A stretch of DNA of 64,000 nucleotides from Myxococcaceae bacterium JPH2 (GTDB lineage Bacteria > Myxococcota > Myxococcia > Myxococcales > Myxococcaceae): positions 62,001 to 126,000 of the forward strand of contig JAEMGR010000001.1 of the NCBI GenBank assembly GCA_016458225.1, read 5' to 3'. The position numbers and the translations under genes were made by a program. A model generated the notes under the pieces. The model worked only from the letters and a program-made list of their open reading frames with translations, made no database searches and was not told the DNA's origin. Shown here one piece after another: positions 47,279 to 56,571 of the stretch (position 1 is its first letter; each line of letters starts with the position of its first letter).

Positions 47279-48215
47279 GCTGACGCGCGCGCTGCCCCTC
47301 GTGGAGCTGGGGGGCCTGCTTCTCGTCGCGCTCCTGTGCCTGCTCTTCCACTTCCGGCTGCCGGGCCGCCTTCCCTCGGAGGCGGACTACCGCGCGGTGG
47401 CGGAGCGACTGCGGGCCGAGGCCCGACCTGGGGACGCGGTGCTGCTCTTCCCCTGGTGGGCCGAGCGCGCGCGCCTCTACCTTCCCCCTGAGATTCCCAT
47501 CTACGGCTGGCTCGCCTCGGACAAGGCGGACCTCTCCGCGCACCCGCGCATCTGGGTGCTGGGCCAGCCGGAGCTTCCGCGCTCGGATGCCGCCGCGTTC
47601 GACGCCGCGTTCCTTCCTGGACGCAAGGCGGCGGGCCCCACCACGCACGCGGGCACGCTGACGCTGGGGCTCTACGACAACGGGCGATACCGACCGCGCC
47701 GATGGGTGGCCTCGGAGGCCTTCGCGCGGGCGCGCGTGTACCTGGAGCAGCAGGACGGCTCGCGCCACGAATGCCCCTTCGACGGACAGGCGCACCGGTG
47801 TCCCGGCCCGCCGTACCTCTACGTCGCGCCCGAGTGGCACGAGATTCTTTACGAGCCGCGCCACTGCCTGTGGATGCACGCCCCGGGCGGGCCGCAGCGA
47901 CTGGTGGCCGAGTTCGACGACGTTCCGGGCGGACTCGGGCTGCGGCTCGAGGGCGGCATCATCTTCGAGTTCGCGCACTCGAAGGATCCGCGGCTGAGCA
48001 CCGCGTACCTGGGCGTGGACGACGCCGCGAGCCACGCGCGCCTGCTGGAGGTGCCGATTCCTCCCGGGCGTGAGGGTGTGCAGGCCTCGGAGATCATCCT
48101 CCCGCCCGGCGCGCCGCGCACGGTGAAGGTCTGGGTGCAGGCGGACAACGCGGACTCGCGGCAGGTGTGTCTGGACGTGATGGCGCTGGAGCCGGCGGTG
48201 GGAGGACGGGGATGA
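47265..48215 (+). CDS. Membrane-anchored protein of unknown function, coupled to a GT39 gene
   Basis: The product is about 316 residues from TTG 47265. It has one N-terminal membrane helix (LVELGGLLLVALLCLLFHF) and a soluble part. This shows DAVLLFPWWAERARLYLPPE and later WHEILYEPRHCLWMHAPGG, with a Cys pair (CPFDGQAHRCPGPPY) reminiscent of exported domains. No known family was recognised. The stop overlaps the ATG of the GT39-like gene by 4 bp, so the two proteins likely work together. The start is uncertain and slightly overlaps carG; a GTG at 47301 is the alternative. Confidence 0.65.
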   Translation: MRSPRLTRALPLVELGGLLLVALLCLLFHFRLPGRLPSEADYRAVAERLRAEARPGDAVLLFPWWAERARLYLPPEIPIYGWLASDKADLSAHPRIWVLGQPELPRSDAAAFDAAFLPGRKAAGPTTHAGTLTLGLYDNGRYRPRRWVASEAFARARVYLEQQDGSRHECPFDGQAHRCPGPPYLYVAPEWHEILYEPRHCLWMHAPGGPQRLVAEFDDVPGGLGLRLEGGIIFEFAHSKDPRLSTAYLGVDDAASHARLLEVPIPPGREGVQASEIILPPGAPRTVKVWVQADNADSRQVCLDVMALEPAVGGRG

Positions 48216-50059
48216 CGGGGCGAGCGGCCACGCGCGACGAGAAGCGACTGGCGTGGGCCCTGTGGGCGCTGGCCTTCGTGGCGCTGTGCCTCACCGATTT
48301 GGCGGTGGGTTTCACCCGCGACGAGAGCGTCTACTTCGCGGCGGCGGAGGGCTACGCGAGCTGGTTCCGGTTGCTCTTCCATGCGCCGACGCAGGCGTTC
48401 TCGGACGCGGCCATCGTGCGCGCGTGGGACTACAACCACGAGCACCCCGCGCTGATGAAGACGCTGTTCGGGCTGAGCCACCTGCTCTTCCACGACACGT
48501 TGGGCCTCATGCGCGACGCGACCGCGTTCCGCCTGCCGGCCTTCGCGCTGGCGGCGATGATTCCCGCGCTGAGCTTCCTCTTGGGCAGCGCGCTGTATGG
48601 CCGCGCGGCGGGCCTGTTCGCGGCGCTCTCGTTCCTCCTGGTGCCACGGCAGTACTTCAACGCGGAGCTGGCGTGCTTCGACATGCCCGTGGCCGCGATG
48701 TGGCTGCTGGTCGTGTACTGCTTCTGGCGCGCGCTGGAGGACGCGCGGTGGGGCGTGGGCTGCGGCGTGGCCTTTGGACTCGCGCTGGCCACCAAGCACA
48801 ACGCCCTCTTCCTGCCCTTCGCGCTGGCGCCCTTCGCGCTGTGGCGCGCCTGGACGGAGAGCGCATCCCAGCCCGAGGCCCGCGCGCGGCTCTTCCGCTT
48901 CGTGGGCCTGTTCGCCGCGGTGGCCGGACTCTACGGCCTGCTCGTGGTGAGCCTGGGCGGACTGGATGGCTTCCAGCGCAAGTTCTTCCTGCTCAGTCCG
49001 CACACGATGCTGTTCGTCGGAATGGCGACGGGCGGCGCGTGGCTCTTGAAGGACCTGGAGCCGGTGAACCCTCGCGTGACGCGCGCGCTGGTGCCGCTCG
49101 CGGCGATGGCGGTGTTCGGGCCCGTCATCTTCTACCTGCACTGGCCCTATCTCTGGCACCAGCCGGTGGAGCGCACCGCGTGGTACCTGGCGTTCCACGC
49201 GACGCACAACCACTACGCCTGGTTCTATCTGGGCACGCTCATGCGCGCGCCCCCCTTCCCGCTCACCTATGTCGTGGTGAAGACGGCGCTGACGGTGCCC
49301 ACCAGCCTCTTCGCGCCCATGGTGACGGGACTGGCCGCGCTCGTCGGTCGGGCCGTGCTGTCCTGCTCACCGCGCGCCCGTGAGTGGGTGCGCGTCCCGA
49401 CTCCCGCCGAGGGGCTCGTGGGCGTCAACGCGGTGCTGTCCATCCTCGTCATCAGCCATCCCGAGGTGCCGCACTTCGGCGGCGTGAAGCACTGGCTGCC
49501 CTCCATGCCGTTCCTGGGCATCCTCGCGGGCGCGGCCGTGGTGCGGGGCTGCGATGCGCTGTGGGAACAAGTGAAGGAGCGCCGCCCCACCGTGCCGCGC
49601 GTGGCGGTGCTGGTGCCGGTGTTCGCCCTGCTGCTCGCGCCCGCGCTGTGGGCGCTGACGCGCGTGTTCCCCTACGGGACGGCGTACTACTCGGAGCTGG
49701 CGGGCGGACTGCCCGGCGCGGCCACCCTGGGCATGCAGCGACAGTTCTGGTCCAGCCACGTGACGGGCGTGCTGCCGTGGATCAACGCCCACGCGAAGTC
49801 CGGCGCGCGCCTCTACCTGCACGAGGTGAATGGCTTCTCGTTCCGCGACTACCAGCGCAACGGGATGCTGCGCGAGGACCTGCGCGCGGTGGGCTCACCG
49901 GCCGAGGCGGACATCGTCGCGTACCAGTACCATCAGGAGTTCCGCGAGCACGAGTTCCTCACGTGGCAGGCCTTCGGCACGCGCACGCCGGTGACGGGGC
50001 TGTACGTGGACGAGACGCCGCAGGTCGTCGTCTACCAGCGACCCGAGGACCGCGAGTAG
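48212..50059 (+). CDS. Polytopic glycosyltransferase, GT39/ArnT-like
   Basis: This 615-residue membrane protein has about 10-12 helices. The N-terminal FTRDESVYFAAAEGYASW contains the DE pair of GT-C enzymes such as PMT, ArnT and GT83, which use lipid-linked sugar donors. Later AWDYNHEHPALMKTLFGLSH-like and HNHYAWFYLGTLMRAPPFPL loops are consistent with that family. The substrate, protein or lipid, is unknown. The ATG lies inside the stop of the upstream membrane-anchored gene. A small lipoprotein gene follows 43 bp downstream. Confidence 0.85.
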   Translation: MTGRAATRDEKRLAWALWALAFVALCLTDLAVGFTRDESVYFAAAEGYASWFRLLFHAPTQAFSDAAIVRAWDYNHEHPALMKTLFGLSHLLFHDTLGLMRDATAFRLPAFALAAMIPALSFLLGSALYGRAAGLFAALSFLLVPRQYFNAELACFDMPVAAMWLLVVYCFWRALEDARWGVGCGVAFGLALATKHNALFLPFALAPFALWRAWTESASQPEARARLFRFVGLFAAVAGLYGLLVVSLGGLDGFQRKFFLLSPHTMLFVGMATGGAWLLKDLEPVNPRVTRALVPLAAMAVFGPVIFYLHWPYLWHQPVERTAWYLAFHATHNHYAWFYLGTLMRAPPFPLTYVVVKTALTVPTSLFAPMVTGLAALVGRAVLSCSPRAREWVRVPTPAEGLVGVNAVLSILVISHPEVPHFGGVKHWLPSMPFLGILAGAAVVRGCDALWEQVKERRPTVPRVAVLVPVFALLLAPALWALTRVFPYGTAYYSELAGGLPGAATLGMQRQFWSSHVTGVLPWINAHAKSGARLYLHEVNGFSFRDYQRNGMLREDLRAVGSPAEADIVAYQYHQEFREHEFLTWQAFGTRTPVTGLYVDETPQVVVYQRPEDRE

Positions 50060-50102
50060 GCTCGCGACGACCGCCCGGAACCCCTCGGGCCAGGAGAGAC
50101 AC

Positions 50103-50663
50103 ATGATGCGCTGGACAGGCGCGCTGGCGCTGGCCGCGCTGGCCACGGGCTGCACCAACAACAAGCCACCGGAGCGCTCGGCGCGGGCCCAGGTCCGCGC
50201 CATCCAGGGCGCGCAGGTAGAGGTGCTCCCCGCGGAGGGACAGCTCCCCTACTGCCTGCTGTATTCGATGTCCGAGAAGGGCGTCATCCGCCAGCTCACC
50301 ATGACGCGCGAGAATCAGTCCGTGCGCTGCGAGCCCCAAAAGCCCATCGGCCACACGCGCTTCCGCATCCCAGTGCAGGAAGGCAAGGTGCGCCTCTTCG
50401 TCTTCTTCACGGATGACCCCATCCCCGCGGGCCCGGTGGCGCAGCAGCTCTTCGACCTGCGCAACCAGGACCGCATCAGCGCCATGGACCTGCGGCTGCC
50501 GGGCAAGGTCTTCGTGGAGACGCTGGAGTTCACGCCGCACGACGGCGGTGACGCGGGCCACGAGCGCGGCTCGGGCAGCGTGGTGCTGTCCGATGGCGGC
50601 ACCTCCGCCAGCGCCGACGCGGGCGCCGACACCGTCCTCCCCATCGAGCCCGAGGAGGACTGA
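50103..50663 (+). CDS. Lipoprotein of unknown function
   Basis: This 186-residue protein has a lipoprotein signal (MMRWTGALALAALATGC, Cys17), a beta-rich core (VRLFVFFTDDPIPAGPVAQQ) and an acidic Asp/Ala/Gly-rich C-terminal tail, as in other exported proteins of this genome. No family is recognised. It follows the GT39 gene by 43 bp on the same strand and may be part of its operon. Confidence 0.6.
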   Translation: MMRWTGALALAALATGCTNNKPPERSARAQVRAIQGAQVEVLPAEGQLPYCLLYSMSEKGVIRQLTMTRENQSVRCEPQKPIGHTRFRIPVQEGKVRLFVFFTDDPIPAGPVAQQLFDLRNQDRISAMDLRLPGKVFVETLEFTPHDGGDAGHERGSGSVVLSDGGTSASADAGADTVLPIEPEED

Positions 50664-50684
50664 GTCACCGGAGCGCGCGAGGGC

Positions 50685-51869
50685 TCAGTAGGCCTCGCGC
50701 GCCAGGGCGAGCAGGTCCGCCTCGGTGACCTTGCGCGGATTGCCCTGATGCGAGGCGTCCTGGAACGCCTTCGTCGCGATGAGCGGCAGGTCCGCCTCGC
50801 GCACGCCCGCGTCGCGCAGGCGTGAGGGCAAGCCCACCGCCGCGTTGAGCTGTCGCACGCGTTCGACGGCGTTGCCCGCGAGCACCTCCTCGCGAGCCTG
50901 AGTGGTGTCTCCCAGCGCCACCGCCACGCGCGCCAATCGCGCCGTGCACACCGCGCGGTTGAACTCCATCACCACCGGCAGACAGATGGCGTTCGCCAGG
51001 CCGTGCGGCACACCCGAGATGGGCGTGAGCGCGTGCGCCAGCGCGTGACAGGCCCCGAGGCCCTTCTGGAAGGCCATGGCGCCCTCCATCGCGGCCACCA
51101 TCATGTCCGTGCGGGCGGCGAGGTCCTCGCCCTCGCGCACCGCGGTGACGAGTGAGCGCCCCACGCGGGTCATCCCATCCACGGCCACCGCATCCGCCAA
51201 GGGATGGAAGCCCTGCGCCACATAGGCCTCCACGCAGTGCGTGAGCGCGTCCATGCCCGTGGCGGCGGTGATGGCGGGAGGCAACCCGAGCGTCAGCTCT
51301 GGGTCCACCACGGCCGCGCGCGGCAACAGGTGCGGACTGAAGATGACCGTCTTGCGGCCGGTGTCCTTCAGCGTCACCACACCCGAGCGCCCCACCTCCG
51401 AGCCTGTCCCCGCCGTGGTGGGAATGGCGATGAGCGGAGGCACATCCTCGCGGATGAACTGGTCGCCGCCCGTCGCGTCGTCATAGCGGCTGAGCGGCGG
51501 CTCGTGCGTGGTGAGCAACTGCACCAGCTTGCCCGCGTCCAGCGCGCTGCCACCTCCCAGCGCGATGACGCCATCGCAGCCATTCTGCCGATAGGCCTCC
51601 AGCCCCGCGAAGACATCGGCCTCGGTGGGGTTGGGCTCCACGCGGTCGAAGACAGCGCACGTCACGCCCGCGGACTTCAGCGTCTCCAACACGCGCGAGA
51701 CGAGCCCCGCCTTCACCACGCCCGCATCCGTCACCACCAACGGACGCGTCATCTTCAGCCGAGCCACCTGCGCGGGCAGGCGCTGGAGGGCACCGGCACC
51801 GAAGACGATGCGCGTGGGCCACGCCATCTCCGTCACGCGAGGCTCGGGGGGAATGTCGAACGGCTTCAT
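50685..51869 (-). CDS. Iron-containing alcohol dehydrogenase
   Basis: This 394-residue group III alcohol dehydrogenase has the NAD-binding GGGSALDAGKLVQL, IPTTAGTGSEVG, GMDALTHCVEAYVAQ and HALAHAL blocks; the conserved His and Asp residues bind iron. The ATG at 51869 has AGGAG upstream, and the long frame before it is rejected. It is third in an operon after the aldehyde dehydrogenase and the glutamine synthetase-like ligase. This suggests oxidation of an alcohol or reduction of an aldehyde in an amine or amino-alcohol pathway; the exact direction is unknown. Confidence 0.92.
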   Translation of the reverse strand: MKPFDIPPEPRVTEMAWPTRIVFGAGALQRLPAQVARLKMTRPLVVTDAGVVKAGLVSRVLETLKSAGVTCAVFDRVEPNPTEADVFAGLEAYRQNGCDGVIALGGGSALDAGKLVQLLTTHEPPLSRYDDATGGDQFIREDVPPLIAIPTTAGTGSEVGRSGVVTLKDTGRKTVIFSPHLLPRAAVVDPELTLGLPPAITAATGMDALTHCVEAYVAQGFHPLADAVAVDGMTRVGRSLVTAVREGEDLAARTDMMVAAMEGAMAFQKGLGACHALAHALTPISGVPHGLANAICLPVVMEFNRAVCTARLARVAVALGDTTQAREEVLAGNAVERVRQLNAAVGLPSRLRDAGVREADLPLIATKAFQDASHQGNPRKVTEADLLALAREAY

Positions 51870-51880
51870 GGCATCTCCTG

Positions 51881-53341
51881 TCAAATGAGTTCCAGGTAGC
51901 GCTCCAGCTCCCACGTGGTGACGGCGCGCTCGTACTGGCGCACCTCCCACTCGCGGGTGCGGAGGAAGTGGTCCACGAAGGCTTCGCCCAACAGCTCGCG
52001 CGCGTGCTCGCTCTCCTTGAGCAGCGCCACGGCGTCCTTCAGCGTTCGGGGCAGCGGCTTCGCATGCCGAGCCGAGTACGCATTCGCCAACACGGGCGCG
52101 GGCGGCTCCACTTCGTTCTCGATGCCCCACAAACCCGCGGCCAGGCTCACCGCCATGCCGACATAGGCGTTCATGTCCGCGCCGAGCTGGCGGTACTCCA
52201 GGCGCATGGACTTGGGGCTGTCACCGATGACGCGGATGGCGCAGGTGCGGTTCTCCACGCCCCAGGTGGCCGTGGTGGGCGCCCACGTGTTCTCCACGCT
52301 GCGCTTGTAGCTGTTGATGGTGGGCCAGTAGAGCGCGGTCAGCTCCGGCATCAGGGCGATCTGCCCGCCGATGTAGTGCCGCATCCGCGCGCTCATCCCC
52401 TGCGGCGCATCGGGGTCATGGAAGAGGTTCTCGTCGCCCTTGAGGTTCCACAGCGACTGGTGCACGTGCCCCGAGCAACCCGGCAGCTTGGGGTTCACCT
52501 TGGCCATGAAGCACGCGGTGAGCCCGTGGCGCGAGCAGATCTCCTTCACCACCGTCTTGAACAGAGCCGCCTTGTCCGCCGCCTTCTCCAGGTCGTCGTA
52601 GCGGATGGCGGCCTCGAAGACGCCGGGCCCCGTCTCGGTATGGAAGCCCTCGATGTCGAGGCCGAAGGCGTTGCAGCCATCGATGAGCGCGTGCACCAGC
52701 GGCGCGTTGAGCGACGTGCGCAGCCACGAGTAGCCGAACATGCCCGGCGTGAGCGGCGACAAGGATTGAAAGCCCTTCTCGCGCAGGCTGTGCGGCTGCT
52801 CCTTGAAGATGAAGAACTCGTACTCGGCGCCGAACCTGGGCAGGAAGCCCTGCTGGCGCGCGCGCGCGGCCACCTTCTGCAAGAGCTGACGCGGACTCGC
52901 CTCGAAGGGCGAGCCATCCGGGTTCACGAAGTCGAGCAGGAAGGCCGCCGTGTCCGGCTCCCACGGGATGATGCGCGCGGTGGACACGTCCACCCGGGCC
53001 TTCGCGTCCGGGTAGCCCGTGTGCCAGCCCGTCACCTCGGTGTTGTCCAGCAGTTCGTCTCCCAGGTCCCAGCCGAAGACGACGTCACAGAAGCCCAGGC
53101 CGCCCTTGGCCGCGCTGAAGAACTTGTCGAGCGAGACGTACTTGCCGCGCCAGACGCCATCCAAGTCGATGGCGCCCAGCTTCACCTTGCGCACGCCCTT
53201 CGCATCCATCCACCGATGCAGCGTGTCCGAGCCACCCTCGCGCGTGGGGGCACTGCGCGAAGTCTCGCCCCGCTCCTTCGTCCGCGCGCGCCGGGCCAGC
53301 GTCGGATGCGTGAGGACCTTCGCCTTGGGTCGCGTCGACAT
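51881..53341 (-). CDS. Glutamine synthetase-like gamma-glutamyl-amine ligase
   Basis: This 486-residue protein has GS motifs: FGAEYEFFIFKEQ, CFMAKVNPKLPGCSGHVHQS and NRTCAIRVIGDSPKSMRLEY. An ~40-residue basic N-terminal tail precedes a region VRKVKLGAIDLDGVWRGKYV. It belongs to the GS III/PuuA-like group; PuuA joins glutamate to putrescine. The aldehyde dehydrogenase and alcohol dehydrogenase neighbours (41 bp and 11 bp gaps) support a catabolic gamma-glutamyl-amine route over ammonia assimilation. It could also be a second GlnA-like enzyme. Confidence 0.85.
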   Translation of the reverse strand: MSTRPKAKVLTHPTLARRARTKERGETSRSAPTREGGSDTLHRWMDAKGVRKVKLGAIDLDGVWRGKYVSLDKFFSAAKGGLGFCDVVFGWDLGDELLDNTEVTGWHTGYPDAKARVDVSTARIIPWEPDTAAFLLDFVNPDGSPFEASPRQLLQKVAARARQQGFLPRFGAEYEFFIFKEQPHSLREKGFQSLSPLTPGMFGYSWLRTSLNAPLVHALIDGCNAFGLDIEGFHTETGPGVFEAAIRYDDLEKAADKAALFKTVVKEICSRHGLTACFMAKVNPKLPGCSGHVHQSLWNLKGDENLFHDPDAPQGMSARMRHYIGGQIALMPELTALYWPTINSYKRSVENTWAPTTATWGVENRTCAIRVIGDSPKSMRLEYRQLGADMNAYVGMAVSLAAGLWGIENEVEPPAPVLANAYSARHAKPLPRTLKDAVALLKESEHARELLGEAFVDHFLRTREWEVRQYERAVTTWELERYLELI

Positions 53342-53382
53342 AGGGCCATCCCTTTCGCAATCGGGGCTACCGCACGGAAACC

Positions 53383-54873
53383 TCAGGGAAGCGAGGGCAG
53401 CTGGGTCCACACCGCCTTCGTCTGCAGGTAGCCCTCCAGCGCGTGGTGCGACAGGTCCCGGCCCCAGCCGGATTCCTTGTAGCCACCGAAGGGCGCCGCA
53501 TCGTCGAACTCGTTGAAGCAGTTGATCCACACCACGCCGCTCTTCACCTGTCGGGCGAGCGCATGCGCCCGCGCCACGTCGCGCGTCCACAAGCTCGCGG
53601 CCAATCCATAGGGCGTGCCATTGGCGATGCTCAGCGCCTCGGCGTCGTCGCGGAAGCGCAGGCAGCTGAGCACCGGGCCGAAAATCTCCTCCTGCGCGAT
53701 GCGCATCTCCGGCTTCACGTCCCCGAAGATGGTGGGCTTCACGAAGAAGCCCCGGGACTTCTCGCCGTCGAGGTCGCGTGCGCCGCCCGCGAGCACGCGC
53801 GCGCCCTGCTTCACGCCCGCGTCGATGTAGCCGAGGATGGTCTCCAGTTGCCGCTGGCTCACCTGCGCACCCATCTCCGTGGATGGGTCCAACGGGTCAC
53901 CCACGCGCAGCGACTTCGCGCGCTCCGCGAGCCTTGCAACGAACGCGTCATAGGCATGTTCGTGCACGAGCACGCGGCTGCCCGCGTTGCACGTCTCACC
54001 TTTGTTGCCAAAGATGCCCCAGAAGCACGCCTCCACGGCGCGATCGAAATCAGCATCGGGGAAGATGACCTGCGGGCTCTTGCCGCCCAGCTCCAAGGTC
54101 AGCTTCTTGAGGTTGCTGCCCGCCGAGGCCTGCATCAGGCGACGCGCGGTGCGCGCCGAGCCCGTGAACGAAATCTTGTCCACGTCCGGGTGACGCGCCA
54201 GGGCCTCGCCCGCGGGGTCTCCATAGCCCGTCACCACGTTGAGCACGCCGGGCGGGAAGCCCGCCTCCAGCGCGAGCGCGCCCAGCTTCAGCGCGGTGAG
54301 CGGCGTGTACTCGGAGGGCTTCACCACCACGGTGCAGCCGGACGCCAGCGCGGGGCCCAGCTTCCAGCACAAGAGGCACGTCGGATAGTTCCAGGGGACG
54401 ATGGCGCCCACCACGCCGACGGGCTCCTTCAAACAGTAGGTGTGGAAGGGCCCCGCTACCGGGAGCACCTCGCCGAGGATGCCGCCCGCCAGGTCCGCGA
54501 AGTACGCGAGCGTGCCCGCGCCCGGCGCCACGTCTCCGCGCACCGCGTCCCGGAATGTCTTGCCGTTGTTGAGCGACTCGATGAGCGCGAACTCCTCGCG
54601 CCGCTCCCACAGCAGGTCCGCCAGCTTGCGCACGAGCCGACCGCGCTCGCGGCCCGTCATGCGACTCCACGGCCCGGACTCGAAGGCGCGGCGCGCGGCT
54701 TTCACGGCGCGGTCCACGTCCGCGGCGGTGCCGGACGGCGCATCACAGAGCCGTTGGCCCGTGGCGGGGTTCGTCACCGGAAAGGTGCCGCCCTCCACCG
54801 GATCCGTCCATTGACCATCGATGAGCAGCTGGAGCACGGGGAGCTGCGGCGAGAGAGAGCGCGCGTCGGACAT
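53383..54873 (-). CDS. NAD(P)-dependent aldehyde dehydrogenase
   Basis: This 496-residue aldehyde dehydrogenase shows WNYP with Asn162, the general base Glu261 in LELGGKSP, and the catalytic Cys295 in NKGETCNAGSR. The NAD site VVVKPSEYTPLTAL and the C-terminal FGGYKESGWGRDL are also clear. It is the first gene of an operon with the glutamine synthetase-like and alcohol dehydrogenase genes, so it likely oxidises a gamma-glutamyl-aminoaldehyde or related aldehyde, like PuuC. The ATG at 54873 is chosen because it starts the family-typical sequence. Confidence 0.92.
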   Translation of the reverse strand: MSDARSLSPQLPVLQLLIDGQWTDPVEGGTFPVTNPATGQRLCDAPSGTAADVDRAVKAARRAFESGPWSRMTGRERGRLVRKLADLLWERREEFALIESLNNGKTFRDAVRGDVAPGAGTLAYFADLAGGILGEVLPVAGPFHTYCLKEPVGVVGAIVPWNYPTCLLCWKLGPALASGCTVVVKPSEYTPLTALKLGALALEAGFPPGVLNVVTGYGDPAGEALARHPDVDKISFTGSARTARRLMQASAGSNLKKLTLELGGKSPQVIFPDADFDRAVEACFWGIFGNKGETCNAGSRVLVHEHAYDAFVARLAERAKSLRVGDPLDPSTEMGAQVSQRQLETILGYIDAGVKQGARVLAGGARDLDGEKSRGFFVKPTIFGDVKPEMRIAQEEIFGPVLSCLRFRDDAEALSIANGTPYGLAASLWTRDVARAHALARQVKSGVVWINCFNEFDDAAPFGGYKESGWGRDLSHHALEGYLQTKAVWTQLPSLP

Positions 54874-55158
54874 GGCGAGGCCTCGGGGTGCGCGGGGGCG
54901 CACGAAACAAAGAGCAGCCGGCGTGGGGCACCGGGCGGCGGACACGGTAGGAACCGCCCCCACGCTCGGCAACCGCGCGCGTCTCCGAACGTCATGCGGT
55001 GGAAAGCAGCCCCGGCGCTCACACGTGAGTTCCTCACGCGCGAGCAGCGCGGGGCTCGCATCTGCCCACCACTGGACGATTGAGAGACTCCCGCCGCGCG
55101 CCGAATCCTGCTCAACTTCGCCGCGCTCCTATCCTTCGCCGTTCTTCCGAGGCCCCGC

Positions 55159-55644
55159 GTGCCGCGCCACTTGTTTGTCCTCCTCCTCGCGAGCGCCCTC
55201 GGCGCCTGCTCCAACGGAAACCTCTGCTCGCTGGCGCCTCGGTGCGACGATGGCATCGCGCTCAACTGCGATACCTCGTGCGTGGTGGGCCCCTGCTCCA
55301 CCGGGCCCATCGAGCTGGAGTGCGCCGAGGGCACCACCTGCACCGTCGTCCCGGGCGACTCGAACGACGCGCGCTTCTTCCGCTCGCGCGCGGTCTGCGC
55401 GCAGGAGCTGGCGGCGTGCGACCCGGCGACCGCCGCGCCTCCCGTCTGCGACGGCCGGGGCTTCGTGTCGGGCTGCAGTGCGTACCGCCGGAACATCCAC
55501 GTCACGTGCGCGCAGGCCGGGGTCTACTTCCGCGACGCGGCCTGCTGCCGAGGAAGCACGCCGGACGCTGGCGCCCCGGACGCGGGCACGGGCGATGGTG
55601 GGATTCCCGACGCGGGAGGACTCGACGCGGACGGAGGAAGCTGA
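55159..55644 (+). CDS. Cysteine-rich lipoprotein
   Basis: This 161-residue protein has a lipoprotein signal (MPRHLFVLLLASALGAC, Cys17). The mature part has more than ten Cys residues in short runs (SLAPRCDDG, NCDTSCVVGPCSTG), suggesting a disulfide-stabilised surface domain. The C-terminal tail is Pro/Asp/Ala/Gly repeats (DAGAPDAGTGDGGIPDAGG). This architecture is common in myxobacterial exported proteins. No function can be assigned. Confidence 0.68.
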   Translation: MPRHLFVLLLASALGACSNGNLCSLAPRCDDGIALNCDTSCVVGPCSTGPIELECAEGTTCTVVPGDSNDARFFRSRAVCAQELAACDPATAAPPVCDGRGFVSGCSAYRRNIHVTCAQAGVYFRDAACCRGSTPDAGAPDAGTGDGGIPDAGGLDADGGS

Positions 55645-55761
55645 GCCTCGCGCGAATGTGGACGGTTGCGCCCCGCTGGCTCCGGCGTGTGCCGGACTCG
55701 CACCTTATCGTGAACCCAGTCGGCGAAATGGGTTTCGGGTCACTGAGTGCGGGGGGGCGCC

Positions 55762-56565
55762 ATGAATCTCTTCGTGTTGCAGTACCGCAAACTGATGCGC
55801 CGGTGGAGGCACCTCACCGGAAATCTCCATCTGACACCTCGGGCGCGGCCCGTGCCCAGGCGCACGGACTTCCATGACTGCGCCAGGCCCGTGCTGCTGC
55901 TCCACGGCTTCTTCAGCACGCGCCGCGTCCTCGAGGTCCTGGAGCACCGCCTGCGTCGGGATGGCTACTGCGTCTGGACCCTCCACCTGGGCGGCATGTT
56001 GGATCGCCTCAACATGCAGGGCGTGGACGAGCTGGCCCGCCGGGTCCGCGGCAAGGTGGAGCGCCTCTACACGCGCCACCCGGACATGGGGCCGCTCACC
56101 GTCATCGGCCACTCGAAGGGCGGGCTCATCGGTCACTACTACGTGAAGCGGCTGGGCGGAGACACGCGCGTGCAGAGCCTGGTGACGCTGGGCACGCCGC
56201 ACCGGGGCTCGAAGCTCGCGTACCTGGGCTGCATGACGCTCGGCTGGGCCAGCCGCGGCATGTGGCAGCTCACGCCCGTGTCGCCCTTCATCAAGCACCT
56301 GAGCGTGGGCGCCTTCCCCCGAAACGTGCGGCTGGTGTCCATCTACTCGCGCGCGGATGCCGTGGCGCCCTGGCCCTCGGCGGTGCTCCACGTGGACGGT
56401 CAACCCAACGTCTTCAACCTGGAGGTCCCGGGCGTGTCCCATGGCGAGCTGCTCACCAAGCGCTCCGTCTACGAGGTCATCCGCCGCGAACTCGCGCTGG
56501 GGTATGGTGTTCCGGAGCCCGCCGTGGAGCCGAGCCTCGTGTCGCTCCCGTCTGCCGGCTCTTGA
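55762..56565 (+). CDS. Lipase-like alpha/beta hydrolase
   Basis: This 267-residue protein is a lipase-type alpha/beta hydrolase. The oxyanion-hole block is VLLLHGFFSTRRVLEVL, and the nucleophile elbow is GHSKGGLIGHYY. The acid is in the VSIYSRADAVAPWPSAVLH region, and the His is in GVSHGELLTK. It resembles PGAP1-like and triacylglycerol lipases. The chosen start is the ATG at 55762. An unassigned gene follows 6 bp downstream. Confidence 0.83.
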   Translation: MNLFVLQYRKLMRRWRHLTGNLHLTPRARPVPRRTDFHDCARPVLLLHGFFSTRRVLEVLEHRLRRDGYCVWTLHLGGMLDRLNMQGVDELARRVRGKVERLYTRHPDMGPLTVIGHSKGGLIGHYYVKRLGGDTRVQSLVTLGTPHRGSKLAYLGCMTLGWASRGMWQLTPVSPFIKHLSVGAFPRNVRLVSIYSRADAVAPWPSAVLHVDGQPNVFNLEVPGVSHGELLTKRSVYEVIRRELALGYGVPEPAVEPSLVSLPSAGS

Positions 56566-56571
56566 GCCGCC

